Shown one piece after another: positions 24,354 to 32,960 of a DNA stretch of 64,000 nt; the stretch's first letter is position 1, and each line of letters starts with the position of its first letter. Made by a program: the position numbers and the translations under genes. This stretch comes from MGBC124762 sp048201935 (GTDB lineage Bacteria > Bacillota > Clostridia > Oscillospirales > Oscillospiraceae). The stretch covers positions 1 to 64,000 of the forward strand of contig DBFBGR010000011.1 of the NCBI GenBank assembly GCA_048201935.1, in the 5' to 3' direction. A model generated the notes under the pieces. That model was not told the DNA's origin and did not search any database. It saw only the letters and a list, made by a program, of their open reading frames with translations.

Positions 24354-24409
24354 TATATATAAATCAGAAAAGGACACGGTAGCCATCCGGCAAGGAGACG
24401 AGAGAGCGC

Positions 24410-25828
24410 ATGGGGGCAAGCATCGACCAGCGGGATCTGGAAAAGCGGGAGTTGTTGCTGAACGGCAATATTTTTCACGGTGTTTTGTCCGTGTGTCTGC
24501 CCATGGCGGTATTTCAACTCCTCAACGAGATATTTCGCGTGTTTGACTTGGGCATCACCGCCCAGATCGACCCCAGTTCCGTCTCCGCCGTCTCCTCCTT
24601 TAACCAACTGAGCAGTTCGGCGGCCGCTATCGGCAACGGGTTGGCCATTGGCGCGGGGATCCTGATCGCGGGGTACTACGGCGCGGGGCAGTTTGAAAAG
24701 GTAAAAAAGACGGTAAACACCACCTTTGCCTTGGCCGGGGCGGGAGCCCTTGTGCTGGCGGCGGTGTTGCTGATCTCCGGGCGGTGGGTGCTGCGGTTGG
24801 TGAACACGCCGCCGGAACTGATCGAATTGGGTCTGAGCTATTACCGGGTGGTCACGGCCAATCTGGTCTTTGTCTACTTCAACGCCGTGTACATAGCCGT
24901 GGAAAAAGCCCGGGGCAACGGCGGGCGTATTTTGAAGATCAACTTCCTCATGGCGTCGGTCAAGCTTATCCTCTCCGCTTTGTTTGTGCTGGTGCTGAAA
25001 CGGGGCGTTGTGATGATCGCGGCGGCGACTCTGCTGGCCAATGCCACGGTCACGGGTTTGGGTTGTATTTCCCTGCGCGACAGGGACAACGCCTTTGGCC
25101 TCTCCCTCAAGGCGGTGGAACTGCGCTCCGACCTGCCGGGAAAACTCCTGCGGATCTCGGCCCCGGTGATGGCGGAAAAGTTCGCCTTCAGCGCGGGCAA
25201 GGTGGTGGTCAACGCCGTCGGGTTTGAGTACGGCACCCAGACGGTGGGTGCGCTGGGCGTGTCCAACAGCATCAGCGCCCTGTCCACCACCTCCGCCGGA
25301 AGCATTGGCGACGGCGGCGCGGCCATTATCCGGCAAAATGTGGGCGGCGGGAACCGGGAGAGAGCGCTGCGGGTGTTCGGGTGCGTATTCGTGGTGGACA
25401 TCCTTTGGGGCGTGGTGGGATTTTTGGCCACCTGGGTCTTTCTGGACCCTATCCTGCGGGTGTTTTCCCGGGGGGACAGCGCCTTCGCCGGACTGATCCG
25501 GGAGATATTTACCCTGGAGATGCTGTCAAACGTCTTTCTGGCAGTCCACGCGGCGGTAATGGCGCTGCTGTACGCTCTGGAGTACACCAAGCTGACCTTC
25601 GCGCTGAATTTCTCCCGGCTGTTCATCTTTCGCGTGCCGATCTTGTTTTTGTTCCAGCGGTTTACCGACCTGCCCGGCGGACGGGCGATGGGCCTTGTGA
25701 TGATGCTGAGTAATGCCATGACCGGCCTGCTGGCCCTGGCGGTGGCGGGAGCGGTCCTGTGGAAGGAGTACGGCCCCGGATGGCCCCGGCAGCTGTTGCG
25801 CCGGCCGGGGCGAAGAGGGGGATGCTGA
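24410..25828 (+). CDS. MATE-family multidrug/metabolite exporter
   Basis: 472 residues with about twelve membrane helices arranged as two homologous halves. Family-typical segments include LSVCLPMAVFQLLNEIF in helix 1, AIGNGLAIGAGILIAGYYGAG in helix 2, and GSIGDGGAAIIRQNVGGGN at the matching place in the second half. MATE proteins expel organic cations or drugs using Na+ or H+. It is the first gene behind the cluster promoter and only 80 bases from the ABC permease, so it is probably co-transcribed with the uronate genes. A role in exporting a by-product or a plant/algal toxin is conceivable. AAGGAG lies 12 bases before the ATG. Confidence 0.85.
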   Translation: MGASIDQRDLEKRELLLNGNIFHGVLSVCLPMAVFQLLNEIFRVFDLGITAQIDPSSVSAVSSFNQLSSSAAAIGNGLAIGAGILIAGYYGAGQFEKVKKTVNTTFALAGAGALVLAAVLLISGRWVLRLVNTPPELIELGLSYYRVVTANLVFVYFNAVYIAVEKARGNGGRILKINFLMASVKLILSALFVLVLKRGVVMIAAATLLANATVTGLGCISLRDRDNAFGLSLKAVELRSDLPGKLLRISAPVMAEKFAFSAGKVVVNAVGFEYGTQTVGALGVSNSISALSTTSAGSIGDGGAAIIRQNVGGGNRERALRVFGCVFVVDILWGVVGFLATWVFLDPILRVFSRGDSAFAGLIREIFTLEMLSNVFLAVHAAVMALLYALEYTKLTFALNFSRLFIFRVPILFLFQRFTDLPGGRAMGLVMMLSNAMTGLLALAVAGAVLWKEYGPGWPRQLLRRPGRRGGC

Positions 25829-25908
25829 GACCATGACAGAGCAGACCTGCGCCAAAGGCGCGAAGGACCCCGTTGCCGGGTCGCGAGGAAAACAAGGAGG
25901 GATGGGCT

Positions 25909-26871
25909 ATGGAGCCTGAGATCAGGATGAGAGAACCCCGGAGCAAGGGATTGCTCGGCGCGCTGGTCAAGGACTGGCGGCTCTACTTATTGCTGCTGCC
26001 GCTGGTGCTGTGGTTCGCGGTGTGGGCCTATAAGCCCATGAGCGGACTGCTGATCGCCTTTAAGCGCTTTGACTCCAGCCAGGGCGTCTGGATGAGCGAA
26101 TTCAGAGGCGTGGACAACTTTATCAACCTGGTGGCGGGGGTCAACAAGGCGCAGTTCTGGCAGGCCTTCCGCAACACCTTTGTCATCAACGCCTACAGCC
26201 TGGTTTTTGGCTTCCCCGTGCCCATCATCCTGGCGGTCCTGTTTTCGGAGATCGGAAATGGCGCTGTGCGAAAGCTGACCCAGACGGCCACCTACCTGCC
26301 CCACTTCCTCTCCGAGGTGACCATCACCAGCATCACCATTATGCTGGTATACAGCGGGGTACACTCCACCGGGGTGCTGGCGGCGCTGTTCCAGAACATG
26401 GGACTGATCGAGCCGGGGGTATCCATGCTCTCCAAGCCCAATTACTTCCGGCCCCTCTACATCGCCGTGGGCATCTGGAAGGAGAGTGGGTACAACTCCA
26501 TTGTCTACTTCGCCGCCATTATGGGCATCTCCCCTACTCTGTATGAGGCCATGAAGGTGGATGGGGCCAACAAACTCCAGGAGTTGCGGTATGTGACCTT
26601 CCCGGGCATGGCGCCCACGCTGATCATTATGATCATCATGCGTATAGGCAATATGCTCCACATCGGCTATGAGCGGGTGCTGCTGATGTATAACGCCAAC
26701 GTCTACGTCACCGCCGACGTGCTCTCCACCTTTGAGCAGCGCATAGGCATTCTGTCCGCCAACTACGGCGTGGGCGCGTCGGTCAGTCTCTTTAACTCGC
26801 TCATCGCCTTCGCCCTGGTCATCGGGGCAAACACCATTAGCCGGAATATTTCCGACACGTCGCTGTGGTAG
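25909..26871 (+). CDS. Carbohydrate ABC transporter permease, LplB type
   Basis: 320 residues, six membrane helices. The cytoplasmic EAA coupling motif reads EAMKVDGANKLQELRYVTFPG over two halves (residues about 217-237). Its form is that of LplB permeases used for oligo-uronides and complex-glycan oligomers. An earlier TTG in frame (25873) is rejected. ATG 25909 has AAGGAGGG eight bases ahead. It pairs with the next gene as permease heterodimer, with the lipoprotein after that as binding protein. Confidence 0.92.
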   Translation: MEPEIRMREPRSKGLLGALVKDWRLYLLLLPLVLWFAVWAYKPMSGLLIAFKRFDSSQGVWMSEFRGVDNFINLVAGVNKAQFWQAFRNTFVINAYSLVFGFPVPIILAVLFSEIGNGAVRKLTQTATYLPHFLSEVTITSITIMLVYSGVHSTGVLAALFQNMGLIEPGVSMLSKPNYFRPLYIAVGIWKESGYNSIVYFAAIMGISPTLYEAMKVDGANKLQELRYVTFPGMAPTLIIMIIMRIGNMLHIGYERVLLMYNANVYVTADVLSTFEQRIGILSANYGVGASVSLFNSLIAFALVIGANTISRNISDTSLW

Positions 26872-26887
26872 AGGGGAGGGATCAAAC

Positions 26888-27751
26888 ATGGAGCTATTGA
26901 ACCGAAGCGAAAAGATCTTCAAGATCTGCGCCTATGTGCTGGTCATCGCCTTTGCGGCCATGACCCTCTATCCCATTATCTACGCCTTCAGCGTGTCCAT
27001 CAGCGGCCGTGTGGCCTATGAGAGCGGCACCATCACCCTGCTACCCAAGGATGTGACCTTCCAGGCATACAATATGGTGCTGCACAGCAAGGGCTTTTGG
27101 ATCTCCTACGCCAACACCCTGTTCTACACCGTGCTGGGCACCGCCTGGAGCATGTTCATCTCCCTGACGGGCGCCTACGCCCTGCAAAAGGCCAAGTTGA
27201 AATTCCGCCGCCAATGGAACTTCCTGCTGGTGTTCACCATGTGGTTCTCCGCCGGAATGATCCCCATGTACCTGAACTATAAGAGTATGCACGTGGACAA
27301 CCGCTGGGGCATCGTGCTGGCCTTTGGCATCCAGGCCTACAACATTATTCTCCTGCGAAATTACTTTAGCGGTATTCCCAAGGAGATCGAGGAGGCGGCC
27401 ACCATCGACGGGGCCAACGACTTCCAAATGCTGACCCAGATCTACATCCCCATGTCCAAGGCCAGCATCGCCACGGTGACGCTGTTTTACGCCATTGGCC
27501 GCTGGAACGGCTACTACTGGTCCCGGATGCTCCTCAGCGATCCTTACCAGCAACCCCTGCAGGTCTACCTGCGCCAGCAGATCGAAAACTACCAGAAGCT
27601 CTATGATGAGTCGGCGGTGGTGCTGGACTACTCCGCGGACAGCCTGGCCTACGCCATCATCATCTGCTCCATCATCCCGGTGCTGATCATCTATCCGTAC
27701 ATCCAAAAGTACTTCGCCAAGGGTGTGAACATGGGCGGAGTGAAGGGCTAA
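26888..27751 (+). CDS. Carbohydrate ABC transporter permease, YtcP type
   Basis: 287 residues, six membrane helices, MalG/YtcP group. The coupling loop is EEAATIDGANDFQMLTQIY, followed by IPMSKASIATV. A GGGAGGG ribosome site stands ahead of the ATG, 17 bases after the previous stop. LplB/YtcP pairs typically import oligosaccharides produced by extracellular lyases in Firmicutes. The next gene supplies the solute receptor. Confidence 0.93.
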   Translation: MELLNRSEKIFKICAYVLVIAFAAMTLYPIIYAFSVSISGRVAYESGTITLLPKDVTFQAYNMVLHSKGFWISYANTLFYTVLGTAWSMFISLTGAYALQKAKLKFRRQWNFLLVFTMWFSAGMIPMYLNYKSMHVDNRWGIVLAFGIQAYNIILLRNYFSGIPKEIEEAATIDGANDFQMLTQIYIPMSKASIATVTLFYAIGRWNGYYWSRMLLSDPYQQPLQVYLRQQIENYQKLYDESAVVLDYSADSLAYAIIICSIIPVLIIYPYIQKYFAKGVNMGGVKG

Positions 27752-27772
27752 AGGAAGGGGGCGCGGAAAACC

Positions 27773-29878
27773 ATGCGAAAGCTTATCTCTGTTATTCTAG
27801 CGGCCTGCCTGTTGACCGGGGCCCTCACCGGCTGCGTTCCGCTGATCACGGCCCAGCTGGGCCAGACGGATGGCGGCGGAGATGTGGGCTCGGGCCTGCT
27901 GGGCGGGGAGGTGCCCGACCGCACCGACCTGTCCGAGCACCTATCCATCAAGATCAGCTACGCCGCGGGCAACAAGTCCCGGACCATCTCCTATAACCAG
28001 GAGTCGCCCCTGACGCTGCCCGACGGGACCGTGGTCATCGCCGGCATGCTCAAGCCCGCCTGGTCCCAGCTCCAGACCACGCTGAACTGCGACATCACCG
28101 ATGTGACCTTGCAGGACCAGAAGGCCCGGGAGATGATCGACACGGCCTCTACCACCAACTTTGCCGAGGCCAACCTGTTCGGCGGCAACTCCATTGCGGA
28201 GGACCTGATGTACTATGGCACCGAGGGGAAGTTCGTCAACCTGGTGGACATGATGAACCAGGGCTATATGCCCAATTTGCGCCAGTACCTGCTCAACAAC
28301 CCCGATGTGCTCAGCGCTATCACCGCCTATGACGGCAATGTGTACTACGCCCCCTACATCGCCGAGCTGGACACCTTTGCCCGGGTGTTCAACGTCCGGC
28401 AGTCCTGGGTCACCGACCTGCTGGACGTGCCCGCCGCGCCCTATGACACCGGCGTGAGCCTGACGGCCTACTACGAGGGTTTCTATGTGGGGGACAACAT
28501 CCGGGCCGGAGAGAACGGCGGTACGGTGACCCCCAAGGAGGGCGTGTACATTACCAAAAAGACGGGCCAGAGCGTCATCGAACTGCAAAACGCCCTGAGC
28601 GTCAAAAACGGCAAGACCCTGACCGAGACGCTGATCCGGTATATCGAGGAAAATTACGAGTACGACAAGCCCTCGGAGCTCTATCTGGGGGAAAAGGCCG
28701 CCTATGATATCGACGAGCTGATCGCCCTCATGCGCTGCATCAAGGCAAATCCCGCCTATCTCACCGGCGGCAGGGCCAGCGCCGTGTGGCCCCTGTTTAC
28801 CCGCCAGTCCTCTTACCGGGAGGAACTGCTGCGGCTGTCCACCTACTTTGGTGGCATCAAGTGCCACAGCGCCGACTCCTACGGCTCCCGGTGGTACATC
28901 GACGAGAATGGCGACGTGCAGTACACCTACGCCAGCGAGGGGATGTACGACGTGCTGCGTTACCTCTCCCAGATGGAGGCGGAGGGGCTGATCTACTCCG
29001 ACTGCTACGATCTGACCAACAAGACCAACTTCCGTACCACCCTCTGGGGCACCGACAGCGGCGAGAGCCCCGCTTACGGCTTTATGGTGTTTGACTGGCA
29101 CGCCTCCTCCACCGCCGACTCGCTCAACGAGGATACGGTGGTCATCCTGCCCCCGGTGGCCAAGGTCAATGGCGTGTGGCAGTATTACATCGACAACGGC
29201 CGGGCCATCAAGCCGGACGGTTGGAGCATTTCGGTGGCGGGAAACAAGACCGAGGCCGAGCTTCGCCGCTCCTGCGCCATCGTGGACTACTTCTTCAGCG
29301 AGGAGGGTTCGGTCCTTCAAAACTACGGCCTTTCTATAATGCACGCGCAGGAGCCCTATGTGGGACCGGACGGTATGGAGTATCCCAAGTTTAACGACTG
29401 GGTCCTGGACACCTGCCAGAACGTAGCCAAGGGGGACCTGTCCACCTTCCTGCGCGACTGGATCGGGAGCCTGATCTCGGTGGGCTTCCAGAAGAACATT
29501 GGCTTTGAGTACCAGTACACCTCCGACCGGGGCTTTGCCGGGTGGGAGCTGCTACAGAACTCCACCTGCCACTTTGCCACCTATGCCGGCTTTGGCCCGG
29601 AGGGGGACAACCCCAACTACTACAAGATGGTGCCCCCGGTATTCTCTCTGACCCTGCGGCAGAAGGAGGCAGTGTCCGAGACCACCACCATGGAGCAGGA
29701 TGACATGGTAGAGGGTATGTTTAACATCATCCGCTATTACGCTAAGGGCAACGCGCCGGTGGGGGTCACCATCCCGGCCAGCTACGAGGAATACCGCGCC
29801 GGATTTGACGCCCGGGGCCTGGCGCTCTACGAGGAGACCTACCAGCAGGCATACCGGGTGATGACCGGCAGGCAGTGA
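27773..29878 (+). CDS. Large extracellular solute-binding lipoprotein (LipO-like)
   Basis: 701 residues. Signal peptide with lipobox LTGC (Cys at residue 21), then a short Gly/Asp linker and a binding-protein fold of the family-1/LipO kind used with LplB-YtcP permeases. It is 150-250 residues longer than most sugar-binding proteins, which fits recognition of long or branched oligomers. Aromatic-rich stretches (GSRWYIDENGDVQYTYASEGMY in two pieces, FVLFDWHASS-like VFDWHASS) are consistent with sugar binding. Starts 21 bases after the permease. A GTG overlapping its stop exists but the following gene more likely begins at 29914. Confidence 0.85.
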   Translation: MRKLISVILAACLLTGALTGCVPLITAQLGQTDGGGDVGSGLLGGEVPDRTDLSEHLSIKISYAAGNKSRTISYNQESPLTLPDGTVVIAGMLKPAWSQLQTTLNCDITDVTLQDQKAREMIDTASTTNFAEANLFGGNSIAEDLMYYGTEGKFVNLVDMMNQGYMPNLRQYLLNNPDVLSAITAYDGNVYYAPYIAELDTFARVFNVRQSWVTDLLDVPAAPYDTGVSLTAYYEGFYVGDNIRAGENGGTVTPKEGVYITKKTGQSVIELQNALSVKNGKTLTETLIRYIEENYEYDKPSELYLGEKAAYDIDELIALMRCIKANPAYLTGGRASAVWPLFTRQSSYREELLRLSTYFGGIKCHSADSYGSRWYIDENGDVQYTYASEGMYDVLRYLSQMEAEGLIYSDCYDLTNKTNFRTTLWGTDSGESPAYGFMVFDWHASSTADSLNEDTVVILPPVAKVNGVWQYYIDNGRAIKPDGWSISVAGNKTEAELRRSCAIVDYFFSEEGSVLQNYGLSIMHAQEPYVGPDGMEYPKFNDWVLDTCQNVAKGDLSTFLRDWIGSLISVGFQKNIGFEYQYTSDRGFAGWELLQNSTCHFATYAGFGPEGDNPNYYKMVPPVFSLTLRQKEAVSETTTMEQDDMVEGMFNIIRYYAKGNAPVGVTIPASYEEYRAGFDARGLALYEETYQQAYRVMTGRQ

Positions 29879-29913
29879 GCGCCTGGACAGAAGGGAACGG
29901 GGGAGTTGACTCC

Positions 29914-30453
29914 ATGAAAAAATTGTTTACCGTCCAAAAGATCGCATTTGTCCTCTATATTGCCGTGACCCTGGCGGCCTTTGTCTACGCTGTGGCCTTT
30001 ATGACCCAGTACAGCGATCTGGTGGGCCTGAAGACCACGCAAAACAAGCTGGTGGCCAACTTCTACGAGGTGGGCCTCCAGACCTTCAACCGCTGGATCC
30101 TGGCCTGGGCGCTGGTGGCGATGGCCGGTATCGCGCTGAGCTTTGCCCTGGAGCTGCGCACCAGGGTGCCCGACCGGTTCGCCCTGGTGGTGGCGGCGCT
30201 CTTTCTAGCCCTGTGCTGCTACGGGGCGTGGTTCGCCATCGTCAACCTCCAGGCTCTGTCGGTCTACTACCAGGGGCTGGACTTCTCCCATCTGGCACTG
30301 GAGGGGGGACCGGCGGACTACCAGCCAAAGCTGACCACCTTCTATCTGGGCACGGGCATCTACGTGGCGCAAATGGCGGTCTGCGTTGGCTTCGGGGCCA
30401 TTCTGGCCGCCAGCCACATCAAATTCAAAAAGCTGGAGAGGGGGCGCGCCTAA
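29914..30453 (+). CDS. Unrecognised four-helix membrane protein A (uronate cluster)
   Basis: 179 residues. Predicted helices at about 9-30, 62-82, 88-110 and 145-165; the 31-60 and 111-144 loops lie on one side and contain YYQGLDFSHLALEGG. The C-terminus is basic (KFKKLERGRA). I do not recognise the family. A GTG at 29875 overlaps the upstream stop, but GGGGGAG before ATG 29914 is the better ribosome site. Placed between the binding protein and the ATPase of an ABC system and followed at one base by another small membrane protein, it is probably an accessory of the transporter. Confidence 0.7.
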   Translation: MKKLFTVQKIAFVLYIAVTLAAFVYAVAFMTQYSDLVGLKTTQNKLVANFYEVGLQTFNRWILAWALVAMAGIALSFALELRTRVPDRFALVVAALFLALCCYGAWFAIVNLQALSVYYQGLDFSHLALEGGPADYQPKLTTFYLGTGIYVAQMAVCVGFGAILAASHIKFKKLERGRA

Positions 30454-30454
30454 C

Positions 30455-30892
30455 ATGAACGGGGAAATTTCTCAGGCAGAAAAGAAGGTCTACGTGACCC
30501 TGCACAAGAAGGACGGCGCCGCCTACGCCCTGGCGCTGCTGGCCACCCTGGTGGAGTTCATCTACGTCATCGCCATTCTGGATGTGATGCCGGTGAGCTA
30601 CCTGATGGGGCTGACCGTCATTGCCAACATCGTTTTGATCTTTTTGCTGTTCACCTGCGCGGTGAAGATAAATGTCTACCAGACCGGGTGGGCCGTGGTG
30701 GCCCTGGCGGTGGCGGGGTACATGGTGCTCCGGACGCTGGTCATCGTGCCCCTTGTCCTGCGGCCCTATGAGCGGCAGACCATGCTGCTACTGACCAATC
30801 TGGCCGGCGCGGCGGTGCTGGCGGCGGCGGGACTGGGTAGCATCCGCAAGAGCACTCGCCGCCGGAAGCTCCAGCAAAAGCTGGACGCTTGA
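30455..30892 (+). CDS. Unrecognised four-helix membrane protein B (uronate cluster)
   Basis: 145 residues with helices at about 22-43, 49-69, 77-99 and 110-130, a charged N-terminus and a strongly basic tail (RKSTRRRKLQQKL). It starts one base after the stop of protein A, with GGAGAGGGGGCG as ribosome site inside the end of that gene; the longer upstream frame is a shadow. No recognised domain. Same size class and topology as the neighbouring unknowns, but no clear sequence similarity to them is visible. Confidence 0.7.
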   Translation: MNGEISQAEKKVYVTLHKKDGAAYALALLATLVEFIYVIAILDVMPVSYLMGLTVIANIVLIFLLFTCAVKINVYQTGWAVVALAVAGYMVLRTLVIVPLVLRPYERQTMLLLTNLAGAAVLAAAGLGSIRKSTRRRKLQQKLDA

Positions 30893-30908
30893 GAAGGGAG
30901 GCGCACCC

Positions 30909-32012
30909 ATGGGAAAGATACAGTTCAAGGATGTCAACAAGGTCTACCCCAACGGCTTCCACGCCATCCACGACTTCAACCTCACCGTGGAGGACGGGGA
31001 GTTTATCGTGCTGGTGGGGCCCTCCGGCTGCGGCAAGTCCACCGTGCTACGGATGCTGGGCGGGCTGGAGCAGATCACCGAGGGGGAGCTGACCCTGGAC
31101 GGCAAGGTGATCAACAAGTGCCCCCCGGTGGAGCGGGATATTGCCATTGTGTTTCAGGACTACGCCCTGTACGGCAATATGTCGGTCTACGACAACGTGG
31201 GCATCAGCATGAAGGTCCAGCACGAGAAGGACACGGTCATTTACGACAAGGTACAAGAGGCGTCGGAGACGGCGGATATCCTTCCCTACCTCAACCGCCT
31301 GCCCGCCCAGCTCTCCGGCGGACAGAAGCAGCGGGTGGCTCTGGCCCGGGCCATCGTCCGGCGGCCCAAGGCCTTTTTGATGGATGAGCCGCTGAGCAAC
31401 CTGGATGCCAAGCTGCGAAACTCCACCCGCCTGGAGATCGTCAAGCTCCAGCGGCGGCTGGGGGTCACCACCCTCTATGTGACCCACGACCAGACCGAGG
31501 CCATGACTATGGCAGACCGCATTGTGGTGATGAAGGAGGGGTACGTCCAGCAGATCGGCACCCCCACCGAGATCTACGCCGCCCCCGCCAACCTCTTTGT
31601 GGCCGGGTTTATCGGCGTACCCCAGATGAATTTCCTGGACGGGCGGCTGAAGGACGGGCGGTTTGTCTTTGGGGACAACGCCCTGCCCCTCCCCCCTGCC
31701 GTTTCGGCCAAACTGAGGGACTATGAGGGCAAGGAGCTGGTGCTGGGCCTGCGGCCCGAGGCGGTCTCCCTGGCGGAGCAGGCCGGGGCGGGGACCCTCA
31801 CCGCCCGGCTGGAGCAGACCGAGTACCTGGGCAGCCATTACATTGTGGAGGCCGCCCTGGGCGGTCAGGCGGTCACCTGCAAGGTGGACGATACCACCCG
31901 ACGCATCGAGCCGACCCTCTATCTGGAGCCCGACCTGGGCTGCGCCCATTTCTTCGACAAGGCCACCGGCGTGGCGATCCTACACACAAAGGCGGGTGAC
32001 AGGAATGGCTGA
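30909..32012 (+). CDS. ABC transporter ATP-binding protein, MsmX/UgpC type (first copy)
   Basis: 367 residues. Walker A GPSGCGKST near 37, Q-loop VFQDYALYGNMSV, signature LSGGQKQRVALARAI, Walker B FLMDEPLSNLD and switch VTHDQTEAM, followed by the MalK-type regulatory OB domain (from about 240). It should energise the LplB-YtcP permease, which has no other ATPase in the cluster except the second copy at 51209. Ribosome site AAGGGAGG. Overlaps the next gene by eight bases. Confidence 0.94.
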   Translation: MGKIQFKDVNKVYPNGFHAIHDFNLTVEDGEFIVLVGPSGCGKSTVLRMLGGLEQITEGELTLDGKVINKCPPVERDIAIVFQDYALYGNMSVYDNVGISMKVQHEKDTVIYDKVQEASETADILPYLNRLPAQLSGGQKQRVALARAIVRRPKAFLMDEPLSNLDAKLRNSTRLEIVKLQRRLGVTTLYVTHDQTEAMTMADRIVVMKEGYVQQIGTPTEIYAAPANLFVAGFIGVPQMNFLDGRLKDGRFVFGDNALPLPPAVSAKLRDYEGKELVLGLRPEAVSLAEQAGAGTLTARLEQTEYLGSHYIVEAALGGQAVTCKVDDTTRRIEPTLYLEPDLGCAHFFDKATGVAILHTKAGDRNG

Positions 32013-32439
32013 TTGGAAAGAGCGGCTGAGCCCGCGCAAGGTTGCCGTGGCCCTTATCGCCGTGGCCGCCATCGTCCATCTGGTGTTCAACTACGTCCAC
32101 ACCAACGCCCTGCTGCTGTTGGAAAATGAGATCTGCGGCTTTTTGATGTTCATGTTTGTGCTCATGGGGCTGGTGTCTCTGTTTCAGGCTACCCGCATCA
32201 AGACCGGCGAGGCCCTGGGGAAGTATGTGGGCGCGGCGGTCTGCCTGATCACCGACTTTTTCGGGTGGAAGCTGGTGGAGATCTACCGCTACGCCCTAGC
32301 CAACCAGCGGGCGCTGGAGGCGGGCCCGGTCAAGGCCGCGCTCCGGCTCAGCGTCGGGCTGATGGCCGTCTTCGCGCTGGCGGCGGTCCTGCTGGTGGCA
32401 GACGCCCTGGTGGAGCGCTTGAGGGCCAGGCATGGATAA
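32005..32439 (+). CDS. Unrecognised four-helix membrane protein C (uronate cluster)
   Basis: 144 residues; helices about 12-31, 42-60, 72-93 and 113-135. Conserved-looking polar residues lie inside or next to helices (HLVFNYVHTN, NEICGF, DFFGWKLVEIYRYA). No family is recognised. Its ATG overlaps the ATPase stop (ATGGCTGA), and its own end overlaps the next gene by eight bases, so all are co-translated. The upstream extension of the frame lies inside the ATPase gene and is spurious. Confidence 0.7.
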   Translation: MADWKERLSPRKVAVALIAVAAIVHLVFNYVHTNALLLLENEICGFLMFMFVLMGLVSLFQATRIKTGEALGKYVGAAVCLITDFFGWKLVEIYRYALANQRALEAGPVKAALRLSVGLMAVFALAAVLLVADALVERLRARHG

Positions 32440-32959
32440 AGGGAAAAAGCTTCGCCTTCACATCTCTGACAATTTCAAGGCGGGGGCTATCCGCTGGTGG
32501 ATGGTGGGGATGTGCTACTTCATGATCGGCTTTGGGACCCAGGCGGGCATGGCCTCCGACCCGCTGGACCTGATCTTCTTTCTGGGGGTGGGCATCGGAC
32601 TGGTCACCGTGGTGATCTACGACCCCATCGTCTACAGCGCCTTCGACATCGTTCGGGGCGGGGAGATCGTCAACCGCAAGCGCAAGGGCTGGTCGGGAGT
32701 GAAAAGGGCCCTTGGCAACCTGGCTGAGATCGGGATAAGCCTGGCTGTGGTGCTGCTGGTCTACCTGACCTATCAGGCGGTCAACGAGCTGCTGGTGAAG
32801 GTGCTGGAAAGACCGGAGAACACGGTGGTCATCCCCGGCGAGCCCTTTGGCTTTGCCACGCTCTATCTACTGTTTTACTCCGCCCTGGTGGGGCTGGGAA
32901 CCAAGGTCATCGCCGCGGGCAAGGCCGCCAGGGCCGGGGACCGCGAGGAGGAGGGCTAA
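32432..32959 (+). CDS. Unrecognised four-helix membrane protein D (uronate cluster)
   Basis: 175 residues; helices about 21-40, 45-66, 97-118 and 138-158, with a basic loop (GGEIVNRKRKGWSGVKRALG) between the second and third. No recognised domain. It ends one base before the first lyase gene. With proteins A-C it brackets the ATPase symmetrically, two before and two after, in one overlapping translation unit. Confidence 0.7.
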   Translation: MDKGKKLRLHISDNFKAGAIRWWMVGMCYFMIGFGTQAGMASDPLDLIFFLGVGIGLVTVVIYDPIVYSAFDIVRGGEIVNRKRKGWSGVKRALGNLAEIGISLAVVLLVYLTYQAVNELLVKVLERPENTVVIPGEPFGFATLYLLFYSALVGLGTKVIAAGKAARAGDREEEG

Positions 32960-32960
32960 C

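Larger units (their letters stand above)
24101..24409. promoter_or_regulatory. Divergent regulatory region between IclR gene and uronate cluster
   Basis: AT-rich against the surroundings. It contains a plus-strand promoter, a hairpin with a T run, and several copies of a GAACC/GGTTC word. One copy, at 24122-24137, is GTTC-ttgattat-GAAC. Another is TATGAACC at 24284-24291, and the third is the palindrome TGAACC-T-GGTTCA near 24340-24353. This spread is what an IclR operator cluster would look like. Confidence 0.65.
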
